NCBI GenBank assembly: GCA_947625915.1
Contig: CANQPX010000004.1
Coordinates: forward strand, 31,205 to 95,204
Length of the DNA: 64,000 nucleotides
Source: an uncultured Clostridia bacterium
Lineage (GTDB): Bacteria; Bacillota; Clostridia; Oscillospirales; Ruminococcaceae
Direction of reading: 5' to 3'
In this document: one piece after another, positions 9,165 through 17,208 of the stretch
How the letters are laid out: every line of letters starts with the position of its first letter
Numbering within the stretch: the stretch's first letter is position 1
Position numbers and translations under genes: made by a program
The notes under the pieces: model-generated
The model's input: only the letters and a program-made list of their open reading frames with translations
Database searches by the model: none
Told to the model about the DNA's origin: nothing

Positions 9165-10307
9165 ATGTACGAAAAGATAGACAGATATATCGAAAAGCTG
9201 TTAGACGGTTCGACGCCGGATAAGCCGTTATGGAACATCGAAAATATCAGACAGGGCAAGCCCGCGCATTGGAATTACATTGACGGCTGCATGATAACGG
9301 CTTTGCTTTGCGCTGCGGAAATAACAGGCGAGAAAAAATATTCTGATTTCGCGGAAAAATTCATAGATCACTATGTTGATGACGACGGCTCGATACTCGG
9401 TTACTCAATGGATAAGTTCAACCTTGACGACATAAACGAAGGGCGCGTGCTTTTTGACCTTTACAGAACATCGGGCAAGGAAAAATACAAAAAAGCGATA
9501 TTCCTGCTGCATGAACAGCTCGAAAAACAACCCCGCACAAATACGGGAAATTTCTGGCATAAAAAAATTTATCCCGACCAGATCTGGCTTGACGGTCTGT
9601 ATATGGCACAGGTGTTTTATATAAGATTTATGAAGGAGTTCGGCGGCGGGGACTATTCCGATACGGTGACGCAGATAAAAAATGTCCGCAGATATATGTT
9701 CGATGAGGATAAAAAGCTTTTTTATCACGGCATGGACTGCTCAAAAAAAGCTTTCTGGGCGGATAAGACAACGGGCTGTTCAAAAAATTTCTGGCTCAGA
9801 GCGATCGGCTGGTTCACGGTGGCTCTTGCGGATATCATAGATATCATTGACAACGATAACGATCGGGAAACGCTTTGCGGCATTTTCCGTGAAACTATAG
9901 ACGGCATCGCTCGTTATGCCGATAAGGAAACGGGTATGTTCTATCAGGTGGTGGATCAGGGCAGCCGTGAAGGGAATTACCTCGAAACAAGCGGCAGCAG
10001 CATGATAGCATATGCAATGATGAAAGGCGCGCGGCTGGGCGTGATAGATAAGAAATATTCCTCAATGGGCAAAAAGACCTTTGACGGCATATGCGATAAG
10101 TACCTGAAAATAAGCGATAACGGAGAACTGGATCTCGGAGGTATCTGTCTTGTGGCGGGACTCGGTCCGGAGGATAACAAACGCCGCGACGGTACTTTTG
10201 AATATTACATATCGGAACCTGTGGTCGAAAACGATGCAAAGGGAGTTGCGCCTTTCGTGCTTTGCTATACGGAGGTAAAAAGACTTACGGAAGCATCGGG
10301 CGGCTGA
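9165..10307 (+). CDS. Unsaturated rhamnogalacturonyl/glucuronyl hydrolase, GH105
   Basis: 380 aa, (alpha/alpha)6-barrel family. The ATG at 9165 follows AAGGAG with 7-base spacing; the track start at 9090 lies inside the GH28 gene. Recognisable features are IWLDGLYMAQVFYIRF (YteR-like substrate region with conserved Asp), FWLRAIGWF and the C-terminal TGTFEYY-like segment (here DGTFEYYISEP). The enzyme hydrates and releases the terminal 4,5-unsaturated uronate left by pectate or rhamnogalacturonan lyases. That product feeds KduI and KduD encoded below. No signal peptide, hence cytoplasmic. Confidence 0.92.
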   Translation: MYEKIDRYIEKLLDGSTPDKPLWNIENIRQGKPAHWNYIDGCMITALLCAAEITGEKKYSDFAEKFIDHYVDDDGSILGYSMDKFNLDDINEGRVLFDLYRTSGKEKYKKAIFLLHEQLEKQPRTNTGNFWHKKIYPDQIWLDGLYMAQVFYIRFMKEFGGGDYSDTVTQIKNVRRYMFDEDKKLFYHGMDCSKKAFWADKTTGCSKNFWLRAIGWFTVALADIIDIIDNDNDRETLCGIFRETIDGIARYADKETGMFYQVVDQGSREGNYLETSGSSMIAYAMMKGARLGVIDKKYSSMGKKTFDGICDKYLKISDNGELDLGGICLVAGLGPEDNKRRDGTFEYYISEPVVENDAKGVAPFVLCYTEVKRLTEASGG

Positions 10308-10343
10308 CCAACGATACATTTCCGAACGGGGAAGTAAAAAACA

Positions 10344-11342
10344 GTGACAGATGCATTTATTTTTGCGGCAAATGCCGTTTTGCCGATAGTGATATTGATA
10401 GTTCTGGGATATATGCTGAAAAAGATCGGGCTGCTCACAAAGGAATTCCTTGATGTGGGAAATAAGCTGACTTTCAGGGTACTTCTTCCGGTAATGCTGT
10501 TCTGCAACGTGTATGAGATAGAAAGATTCAGCAATATAAATTTTTCTTTCATAATTTACGGCATTGCAGCAGTGATTATCATATTTTTATTGGCAGCAGT
10601 CGTTTGCTGCGCATTTACAAAGGATAACGCAAAGCGCGGCTCGCTCATACAAGCGGTCTTTCGCTCAAATTATGCGATAATCGGCATACCTCTTGCAGCG
10701 TCTCTTTTCGGCAGCAAAGGTGCGGCTGCAGCGGGAGTCATGTCGGCATTCTGCGTTCCGCTGTTCAATGCATTGGGAGTTATCACACTGACTATATTTA
10801 ACGGCAATTCCCAAAAGCAGAAAGCAGATGTGAAAAAGATCCTTATCGGGATAGTAAAAAACCCTCTCATAATCGGAACAGCAGCAGGGCTTGCAGTCCT
10901 CGGCATACGGGAACTGTTCGTCAGGCTGAACATAAATTTCAGACTTAAAGATGTGACGGTATTGTACGGCTCATTGGAAAATATCAAGTCGATATGTACG
11001 CCCTTTGCGCTGATCGTGCTGGGCGGAAGATTTGAATTTTCAGCGGTTTCACGGCTTTGGAAAGAGATCGTTTTCGGAACGGTGCTGAGAAATATAGCAG
11101 TTCCTGTTCTCGGACTTACGGCAGCGTACCTGCTGAGAGATGTTCTCGGACTTTCGGGAGAACATTTTGCCACATATATGGGAGTGTTCGCAACTCCGGT
11201 AGCGGTGGCTTCGGCTATAATGGCAAACGAAATGGGCGCGGACGGGGAACTTGCGGGACAGATGGTAGTCTGGACAAGTCTCGTAAGTACGGTCACGATC
11301 TTTATATATGTTACTGTACTAAGAATGATCGGTATATTCTGA
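10344..11342 (+). CDS. AEC family transporter (auxin efflux carrier type)
   Basis: 332 aa, ten hydrophobic spans in two blocks of five with the central polar linker typical of AEC/BART carriers. It starts with GTG (VTDAFIF) after GGGGAAG. In bacteria this family moves organic acids such as malate or malonate. Inside a uronate catabolic cluster it may export an acidic product or exchange uronates, but nothing in the sequence fixes the substrate. Confidence 0.85.
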   Translation: MTDAFIFAANAVLPIVILIVLGYMLKKIGLLTKEFLDVGNKLTFRVLLPVMLFCNVYEIERFSNINFSFIIYGIAAVIIIFLLAAVVCCAFTKDNAKRGSLIQAVFRSNYAIIGIPLAASLFGSKGAAAAGVMSAFCVPLFNALGVITLTIFNGNSQKQKADVKKILIGIVKNPLIIGTAAGLAVLGIRELFVRLNINFRLKDVTVLYGSLENIKSICTPFALIVLGGRFEFSAVSRLWKEIVFGTVLRNIAVPVLGLTAAYLLRDVLGLSGEHFATYMGVFATPVAVASAIMANEMGADGELAGQMVVWTSLVSTVTIFIYVTVLRMIGIF

Positions 11343-11381
11343 AATGATATGCCGTAAATTCTTAGGTAAGATAAGTTTGTA

Positions 11382-11404
11382 TTATATTATTAAAAATAAT
11401 ATAA
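11382..11404. promoter_or_regulatory. Perfect 10-bp dyad upstream of kduD (operator candidate)
   Basis: TTATATTATT and AATAATATAA are perfect inverted repeats separated by AAA, centred 50 bases before the kduD start in the only AT-rich gap of this part of the cluster (100 bp). The arm includes -10-like hexamers. A repressor of uronate genes could bind here, but no regulator gene is present in the window to match it. An AT-rich dyad can also be chance or an RNA hairpin. Confidence 0.4.
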
Positions 11405-11442
11405 ATAATTTCCTTAAAATCATTATTTTCGGAGGTAATAGT

Positions 11443-12198
11443 ATGATCTTGGACAAATTCAGTCTTAACGGGAAAGTTGCCGTTGTAACGGGAAGCGATA
11501 CGGGTCTCGGTCAAGGCGTTTCCAAAGCTTTTGTTGAAGCGGGCGCAAAAGTCCTCGGAGTTTCGAGAGTTTCCAGTGAGGATACTCAAAAAATGCTGGG
11601 AGAGGATAATTTCAAGTTCGTTATTGCGGATCTTGCAGCTCTTGACCCGATAGATATGATAATAAATACAGCTGTCAAAGAGTTCGGACGGCTCGACATA
11701 CTGGTGAATAACGCGGGCGTCATAAAACGTGAGGACTGCATAGATTTTTCAGTCAAAAACTGGGATCTGGTAATGAACGTAAACTGCCGTACGCTCTTCT
11801 TCCTTTCACAGGCTGCGGCAAAACAGTTCATGAAACAGAACAGCGGCGGAAAGATAATCTCTATCGCAAGTATGCTCTCCTATCAGGGCGGTATACGCGT
11901 TCCGAGTTATACTGCAAGTAAATCCGCAGTAAAGGGAATAACCATGACAATGGCTAACGAATGGGCGCAGCACGGAATCAACGTTAATGCTATCGCTCCG
12001 GGATATATGGCTACTAACAATACACAGGCTCTGCGCGCAGACGCGGCAAGAAGCGAAGCTATACTTGACAGGATACCTGCGGGCAGATGGGGAACTCCGG
12101 ATGATATAATGGGTGCGGCTGTTTTCCTTGCTTCATCGGCAAGTGATTATGTGAACGGCTTTACTATCGCTGTTGACGGCGGCTGGCTCGGAAGATAA
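11443..12198 (+). CDS. kduD: 2-dehydro-3-deoxy-D-gluconate 5-dehydrogenase
   Basis: Short-chain dehydrogenase, 251 aa. The ATG at 11443 follows GGAGGT; the longer track ORF includes untranslated leader. The NAD-binding motif is TGSDTGLGQG, NNAG follows, and the catalytic Ser/Tyr/Lys are in IASMLS and YTASK. The closing segment YVNGFTIAVDGGWLGR is typical of KduD. It reduces 3-deoxy-D-glycero-2,5-hexodiulosonate (the KduI product) to KDG. Position directly before kdgA and kdgK supports the assignment over other SDR enzymes. Confidence 0.93.
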   Translation: MILDKFSLNGKVAVVTGSDTGLGQGVSKAFVEAGAKVLGVSRVSSEDTQKMLGEDNFKFVIADLAALDPIDMIINTAVKEFGRLDILVNNAGVIKREDCIDFSVKNWDLVMNVNCRTLFFLSQAAAKQFMKQNSGGKIISIASMLSYQGGIRVPSYTASKSAVKGITMTMANEWAQHGINVNAIAPGYMATNNTQALRADAARSEAILDRIPAGRWGTPDDIMGAAVFLASSASDYVNGFTIAVDGGWLGR

Positions 12199-12225
12199 CA
12201 TATCCTGCTTTGGGAGGTAAGATCA

Positions 12226-13197
12226 ATGGATAACAAAAAGTTTCTTGAACAGCTTGAAGGTACGGGCATAGTTCCTGTCATCAAGCTCGAAAATACCGCT
12301 GACGCGGTGAACCTTGCAAAGGCTCTTTATGACGGCGGTATACACTGCGCGGAAGTAACGTTCCGTGCGGCAGGCGCGGATAAAGTCATATCGGATATGG
12401 TAAAAGCATACCCGGATATGCTTATAGGCGCGGGTACGGTACTTACAACGGAACAGTGCGATAAGGCTATAGAAGCGGGCGCACAGTTCTGCGTGGCTCC
12501 GGGACTCAATCCGAAGGTAGTTAAACATTGCCTTGATAAAGGCGTTCCGTTTGCTCCGGGCGTTGCAAACGGCTCACAGATCGAACAGGCTATGGAACTG
12601 GGACTGGATTTCGTTAAATTCTTCCCGGCGGAACAGGCGGGCGGTCTGCCCTACATAAAGGCTGTATCTGCTCCGTATTCTTCGATGAAGTTCATGCCCA
12701 CAGGCGGAGTAAATGAAAATAACCTGAACACATACCTTTCTTTCAAGAAGATAGTCTGCTGCGGCGGAAGCTGGATAGTTCCCGATAAACTTGTAAAAGC
12801 AGGAAAATGGGAAGAGATCACGGCTCTTTGCCGTTCGGCGGTAAATAAAATGCTCGATTTCTCGGTAGCGCATATCGGAATAAACTGCGATAATGAGAAT
12901 GAGGCAAAAGATGTTTCCGGAAAATTTGAAAAAATGTTCGGCTGGGAACAGAAGGTGGGCAACAGCAGCGTATTTGCAGGACCTTTCGTTGAGTGCATGA
13001 AAACTCCGTTCAAGGGCGCAAAGGGGCATATTGCCGTGTCGACAAACAGCGTTACAAGAGCCGTTTATCAGCTTAAAGCAAAGGGCGTTGAAGTCGATAT
13101 GTCAACGGCAAAATACGATGCCGACGGAAGAATGACCGTTGTTTATCTTAAAGATGAATTCGACGGCTTTGCGGTACATCTTGTTGAGAAAAAGTAA
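12226..13197 (+). CDS. kdgA: KDPG/KHG aldolase fused to a C-terminal VOC-like domain
   Basis: Class I aldolase that splits 2-keto-3-deoxy-6-phosphogluconate to pyruvate and glyceraldehyde-3-phosphate. Residues 1-205 are a complete Eda/KdgA barrel, with EVTFRAAG, IGAGTVLT and Schiff-base Lys about 131 in VKFFPAEQ. Standard aldolases end there (about 210 aa). This protein continues for about 115 residues (DFSVAHIGINCDNENEAK to the end) that look like a single glyoxalase/VOC module. A GGGAGGT site precedes the ATG. The role of the extra domain is not known to me; I believe similar long versions occur in other Clostridia. Confidence 0.9.
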   Translation: MDNKKFLEQLEGTGIVPVIKLENTADAVNLAKALYDGGIHCAEVTFRAAGADKVISDMVKAYPDMLIGAGTVLTTEQCDKAIEAGAQFCVAPGLNPKVVKHCLDKGVPFAPGVANGSQIEQAMELGLDFVKFFPAEQAGGLPYIKAVSAPYSSMKFMPTGGVNENNLNTYLSFKKIVCCGGSWIVPDKLVKAGKWEEITALCRSAVNKMLDFSVAHIGINCDNENEAKDVSGKFEKMFGWEQKVGNSSVFAGPFVECMKTPFKGAKGHIAVSTNSVTRAVYQLKAKGVEVDMSTAKYDADGRMTVVYLKDEFDGFAVHLVEKK

Positions 13198-13255
13198 CAG
13201 CAGAACGTTATGCTCTGCCGTAAATGCAATAAATTTATAAGGAGAAATGATAAAA

Positions 13256-14287
13256 ATGGCTAAAATTATAACTATGGGCGAGATCATGCTCAGACTGTCC
13301 ACTCCGAATAATGAAAAATTTATACAGGCGGACGAATTCGACGTAAACTACGGCGGCGGTGAAGCAAATGTTGCGGTATCGCTGGCAAATTACGGTCACG
13401 ATGCGGAATTCATAACAGCAGTTCCGGATAACCCCATAGGCGCCTGCGCTGTTGCCGCTCTCCGCAAATACGGCGTTGAAACAAAGCATATTGCAAAATG
13501 CGGCGAAAGGCTCGGGATATACTTCCTTGAAACAGGCGCGTCAATGAGAGCTTCAAATGTTGTATATGACAGAGCACATTCTTCAATAGCGACTGCCGAC
13601 GCTTCAAATTTCAACTTCGATGAGATATTTGAGGGAGCAGACTGGTTCCACTTTACAGGCATAACTCCCGCTATATCGGATCTTGCGGCGGAAGTTACGG
13701 AAACAGCTCTGAAAGCTGCTAAGAAGCATAATGTTACGGTTTCGGTGGATCTTAATTTCCGCAAAAAGCTGTGGTCATCGGAAAAGGCTCAAAAAGTTAT
13801 GACAAATCTTATGCAGTATGTTGACGTTTGTATCGGAAATGAAGAGGACGCCGAAAAAGTTCTCGGCTTCAAACCCGGCAAGACAGATGTCACAAAGGGC
13901 GAACTGGAACTTTCCGGATATGTGGATATCTTCGGACAGATGATAGACAAGTTCGGCTTCAAGTATGTTGTTTCTTCACTGCGTGAGAGCCACTCCGCTT
14001 CAAACAACGACTGGTCGGCGTGCATAATGGACGGTGCAACAAGAGAATTCTATCATTCAAGAAAATATAATATCAATCCTATCGTTGACAGAGTAGGCGG
14101 CGGCGACTCTTTTGCAGGCGGTCTTATCTGCGGATTGAACGACGGAAAGGATTTCAAATCCGCTCTGGAATTTGCGGTAGCGGCTTCCGCTCTTAAACAC
14201 ACTATCCCCGGCGACTTCAACCTCGTCACAAGAGCAGACGTGGAAACTCTTGCGGGCGGCGACGCTTCGGGTCGTGTACAGAGATAA
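13256..14287 (+). CDS. kdgK: 2-keto-3-deoxygluconate kinase (PfkB family)
   Basis: 343-aa sugar kinase. The ATG at 13256 is preferred because AAGGAG lies 11 bases upstream but only 2 bases from the track ATG at 13247. The N-terminal GEIMLRLS and GGGEANVAVSLA segments and the C-terminal signature VGGGDSFAGGLICGL with catalytic Asp are visible. It phosphorylates KDG to KDPG for the aldolase encoded upstream. Its stop TAA shares one base with the next start, so the two are coupled. Confidence 0.93.
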   Translation: MAKIITMGEIMLRLSTPNNEKFIQADEFDVNYGGGEANVAVSLANYGHDAEFITAVPDNPIGACAVAALRKYGVETKHIAKCGERLGIYFLETGASMRASNVVYDRAHSSIATADASNFNFDEIFEGADWFHFTGITPAISDLAAEVTETALKAAKKHNVTVSVDLNFRKKLWSSEKAQKVMTNLMQYVDVCIGNEEDAEKVLGFKPGKTDVTKGELELSGYVDIFGQMIDKFGFKYVVSSLRESHSASNNDWSACIMDGATREFYHSRKYNINPIVDRVGGGDSFAGGLICGLNDGKDFKSALEFAVAASALKHTIPGDFNLVTRADVETLAGGDASGRVQR

Positions 14288-15120
14288 TGAGAATGTTTAT
14301 AAGAGCCCATGACCTTGGAGCCAAGGGCGAAGAAAATATCATAAAAAAACTTGACGAATTCGGTCTGGACGGTGTTCAACTCGTTACATACAAATGCCTT
14401 GATGGGATAACTTATACTCCCGGTTCAATGACAAAAAGCCGCGCGGAACAGTTCCGCAAAGCATTTGAAAAAGCCGGAAAGACCGTTCCGCTCATAGGCG
14501 CGTACTTCAACCCCGTCCACCCCGATGAAAACAAGATAAAAAACGGGATCGCCGTGTTCAAGGATCACCTTTCGCTTGCAAAGGAACTGGGCTGCGGCAT
14601 CGTAGGCTCGGAAACAGGTTCGTATAACGGCGATAAGTGGACATATGACCCGCAGAACCGTACGGAAGAAGCACTGAAACGCGTTGTTAACACATTTTCG
14701 GAACTTTGCGACTATGCGGAGAGCTGCGGAGTGAATGTAGGCATGGAAGGCGCTTTCGGTCATGTCTGCTGGAACGTTAAAACTCTTGACCGCGCTGTCA
14801 GAAGTATCGGAAGAAAAAATATCAGATTTATATTTGATCTGTACAACTATCTTGACGGTTCAAATGTTGACAAAATGTATGATATTCTTGATGAGGGACT
14901 GCAGACATTCGGAGACAGGATATGCGTGTTCCATATAAAGGACTGCATCATATGCGACGATGGCTCGCTGAAACAGTGCGGCGTCGGAAAAGGCATATTC
15001 GATTATTCCCGCATCATTTCCGAGATCGGAAAGGTATGCCCGGACGCAAACCTTGTTTTTGAAGGAACAACGGGCGATGATATCGCTCCCGCAGTTTCAC
15101 ACATCAGAAAATTTATTTGA
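14287..15120 (+). CDS. Sugar phosphate isomerase/epimerase, TIM-barrel
   Basis: 277 aa, xylose-isomerase-like TIM-barrel family. Conserved metal/substrate positions include GMEGAFGH (Glu), FIFDLYN (Asp), VFHIKD (His) and the closing FEGTTGDDI (Glu). The start overlaps the kdgK stop by one base; an ATG two codons in is the alternative. Members epimerise or isomerise keto-sugars or hydroxypyruvate. None of the standard uronate steps is missing from the cluster, so this enzyme may process another pectin sugar or supply an alternative isomerisation. The specific reaction cannot be read from the sequence. Confidence 0.85.
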   Translation: MRMFIRAHDLGAKGEENIIKKLDEFGLDGVQLVTYKCLDGITYTPGSMTKSRAEQFRKAFEKAGKTVPLIGAYFNPVHPDENKIKNGIAVFKDHLSLAKELGCGIVGSETGSYNGDKWTYDPQNRTEEALKRVVNTFSELCDYAESCGVNVGMEGAFGHVCWNVKTLDRAVRSIGRKNIRFIFDLYNYLDGSNVDKMYDILDEGLQTFGDRICVFHIKDCIICDDGSLKQCGVGKGIFDYSRIISEIGKVCPDANLVFEGTTGDDIAPAVSHIRKFI

Positions 15121-15142
15121 TTTAAGGAGAATGAATAATATT

Positions 15143-15979
15143 ATGACTTTGGATATCAGATACAGCAATCACCCCGATGATTCAAAACATTACGACACCG
15201 AGACTCTCAGGAAAAATTACCTTATAGAAAAGGTGTTCGTTCCCGATGAGATCGCACTTACATATTCGCATCAGGACAGAATGATCGCAGGCGGCGCAAT
15301 GCCTGTAAAGGGCGAACTTAAACTCGGAAGCACGAAAGAACTCGGTACCGAACATTTCCTCGAAAGACGTGAGATGGGCATTATCAATGTGGGCGGAAAG
15401 GGCAAAGTTGTGCTTGACGGAAAGGAATATGCCCTGAACTATAAAGACGGTCTTTATATCGGCATGGGAACAAAAGAGATCCTGTTCACTTCCGACGATC
15501 CTTCCGCTCCCGCAAAATTCTATATCAATTCCAGCCCTGCGCACCAGACTTATCCTACGGTGTTCATAACCAAGGATAAGGCTAATCATATCCCTCTCGG
15601 CAGCCCCGAAAATCTTAACAAGCGTGTTGTAAATCAGTATATCCACCCGTCAGTATGCAAGTCCTGTCAGCTTTCAATGGGTATGACGGAACTTGACAAA
15701 ACAAGTTCATGGAACACTATGCCCGCGCATACTCACGAAAGAAGAATGGAAGTTTACTTCTATTTTGAACTTGAAGATGACAATGTTGTATTCCACATGA
15801 TGGGACAGCCGCAGGAGACCCGCCACATAATCATGCACAACGAACAGGCTGTTATCAGCCCGAGCTGGTCTATCCACAGCGGCACGGCTACGAGCAATTA
15901 TACCTTTATCTGGGGTATGTGCGGCGAGAACCAGACATATGACGATATGGACACTATAAGCAACCTCGATCTCAAGTGA
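15143..15979 (+). CDS. kduI: 5-dehydro-4-deoxy-D-glucuronate isomerase
   Basis: 278 aa from the ATG at 15143, which matches the length of E. coli KduI as I recall it; AAGGAG lies 13 bases upstream. The cupin metal site is visible as THERRMEVYFYF (His and Glu ligands) with a later His in SIHSGTATSNY. The family hallmark LIEKVFVPDE and RMIAGGAMPV near the N-terminus is clear. It isomerises the ring-opened unsaturated uronate released by GH105 and lyases into the KduD substrate. The upstream track start at 15053 lies inside the previous gene. Confidence 0.95.
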   Translation: MTLDIRYSNHPDDSKHYDTETLRKNYLIEKVFVPDEIALTYSHQDRMIAGGAMPVKGELKLGSTKELGTEHFLERREMGIINVGGKGKVVLDGKEYALNYKDGLYIGMGTKEILFTSDDPSAPAKFYINSSPAHQTYPTVFITKDKANHIPLGSPENLNKRVVNQYIHPSVCKSCQLSMGMTELDKTSSWNTMPAHTHERRMEVYFYFELEDDNVVFHMMGQPQETRHIIMHNEQAVISPSWSIHSGTATSNYTFIWGMCGENQTYDDMDTISNLDLK

Positions 15980-16046
15980 TCGGCTTTTTCCTGTAGGTAA
16001 AATACTGCTCCCTGCGGCAGAGCCGTACTTGAGCAGGTTTAAGATG

Positions 16047-16070
16047 ACCGCACGGCTGAAACGGTGCGGT
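16047..16070. other. 7-bp hairpin between kduI and the ATPase gene
   Basis: ACCGCAC pairs with GTGCGGT around a 10-base loop. No T-run follows on the + strand, so read-through to the next gene is likely. It may act as a partial processing or stabilising hairpin. Confidence 0.35.
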
Positions 16071-16101
16071 AAAAATCCATTTGAAAAGTGGGAGTACGGT
16101 T

Positions 16102-17205
16102 ATGGCTTATTTAACTTTAAAAGGAATAAACAAAATTTACCCCAACGGCTTCCATGCCGTACATGATTTCAACCTTGAGATCGAAAAGGGAGAATTTATA
16201 GTATTTGTCGGCTCATCGGGCTGCGGCAAATCTACTACTCTGCGAATGATCGCGGGACTCGAAAACATCAGTAAAGGCGAATTCCTTATCGACGGCGTGA
16301 GAGCAAATGAAAAAGGTCCCCGCGAACGGGGAGTTGCAATGGTTTTCCAGAGTTATGCGCTTTATCCGCATATGACGGTGTATGATAACCTTGCGTTCGG
16401 TCTTACGCTACAAGGAGTAGACGATGATGTTATCGAGAAAAAAGTTCTTGCCACGGCGGAAATACTCGGTCTGACAAAGTATCTTGACAGACTTCCGAGA
16501 GCGCTTTCGGGCGGTCAGAGACAAAGAGTCGCAGTCGGACGCGCAATTATCCGTAAGGTGGATATCTTCCTTATGGACGAACCGCTTTCCAACCTCGACG
16601 CAAAGCAAAGAGTTACAATGCGTTCCGAGATAACACAGATACACCGCAGAACAGGCGCGACAACTATCTATGTTACACACGACCAGACGGAAGCTATGAC
16701 TATGGCTGACAGGATAGTCGTTATGAAGGACGGATATATCCAGCAGATAGGAACGCCCCATGACCTGTATTTCGATCCGGTAAACATATTTGTTGCGGGA
16801 TTTATAGGTGAACCGCCGATGAACTTCATTGACGGCACGGTAAAGAACGGAAAGATCGTTATCGGCGGAAAGGATATTGACCTTTCAGCTGTTGCGGATA
16901 AGGACGTGCTGGGAAAATATGAAGGCTCGGAAGTTACTTTCGGTTTCCGTCCGGAAGCAATAAAGCTTCTGAACGGCACAAATATGGAGAACGTTTATAA
17001 GTTCTGCGGAACTGTTGAACTTACCGAAATGCTGGGCGATAATACCAATGTTTACATTGATATAAACGGCGTAAAGAGCATACTTAAAGTTGATCCGCAT
17101 GATACACCGAGAGTAGATACGGATCTGGGATTTGCGATACCTTATAAAAACGTTTATCTTTTCGACAAACATACAGAAAAACGGATCAAATTGAGAGCAG
17201 TGTAA
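16102..17205 (+). CDS. Second sugar ABC transporter ATPase, MsmX/UgpC family
   Basis: 367 aa from the ATG at 16102 (GGAG 7 bases upstream). Walker A GSSGCGKST, signature LSGGQRQRVAVGRA, Walker B IFLMDEP and the switch VTHDQTEA are intact, with the C-terminal TOBE-like half of MalK/MsmX. It is clearly related to the ATPase at 5,233 but not identical. No permease lies beside it, which is usual for shared multitask ATPases. It may energise the importer at the start of the window, or importers elsewhere. Confidence 0.92.
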   Translation: MAYLTLKGINKIYPNGFHAVHDFNLEIEKGEFIVFVGSSGCGKSTTLRMIAGLENISKGEFLIDGVRANEKGPRERGVAMVFQSYALYPHMTVYDNLAFGLTLQGVDDDVIEKKVLATAEILGLTKYLDRLPRALSGGQRQRVAVGRAIIRKVDIFLMDEPLSNLDAKQRVTMRSEITQIHRRTGATTIYVTHDQTEAMTMADRIVVMKDGYIQQIGTPHDLYFDPVNIFVAGFIGEPPMNFIDGTVKNGKIVIGGKDIDLSAVADKDVLGKYEGSEVTFGFRPEAIKLLNGTNMENVYKFCGTVELTEMLGDNTNVYIDINGVKSILKVDPHDTPRVDTDLGFAIPYKNVYLFDKHTEKRIKLRAV

Positions 17206-17208
17206 AAT

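Noticed and set aside
8501-9259. 252-aa minus-strand ORF opposite GH28
   Set aside because: Antisense shadow of a strongly supported gene; the translation has no recognisable domain and no ribosome site.
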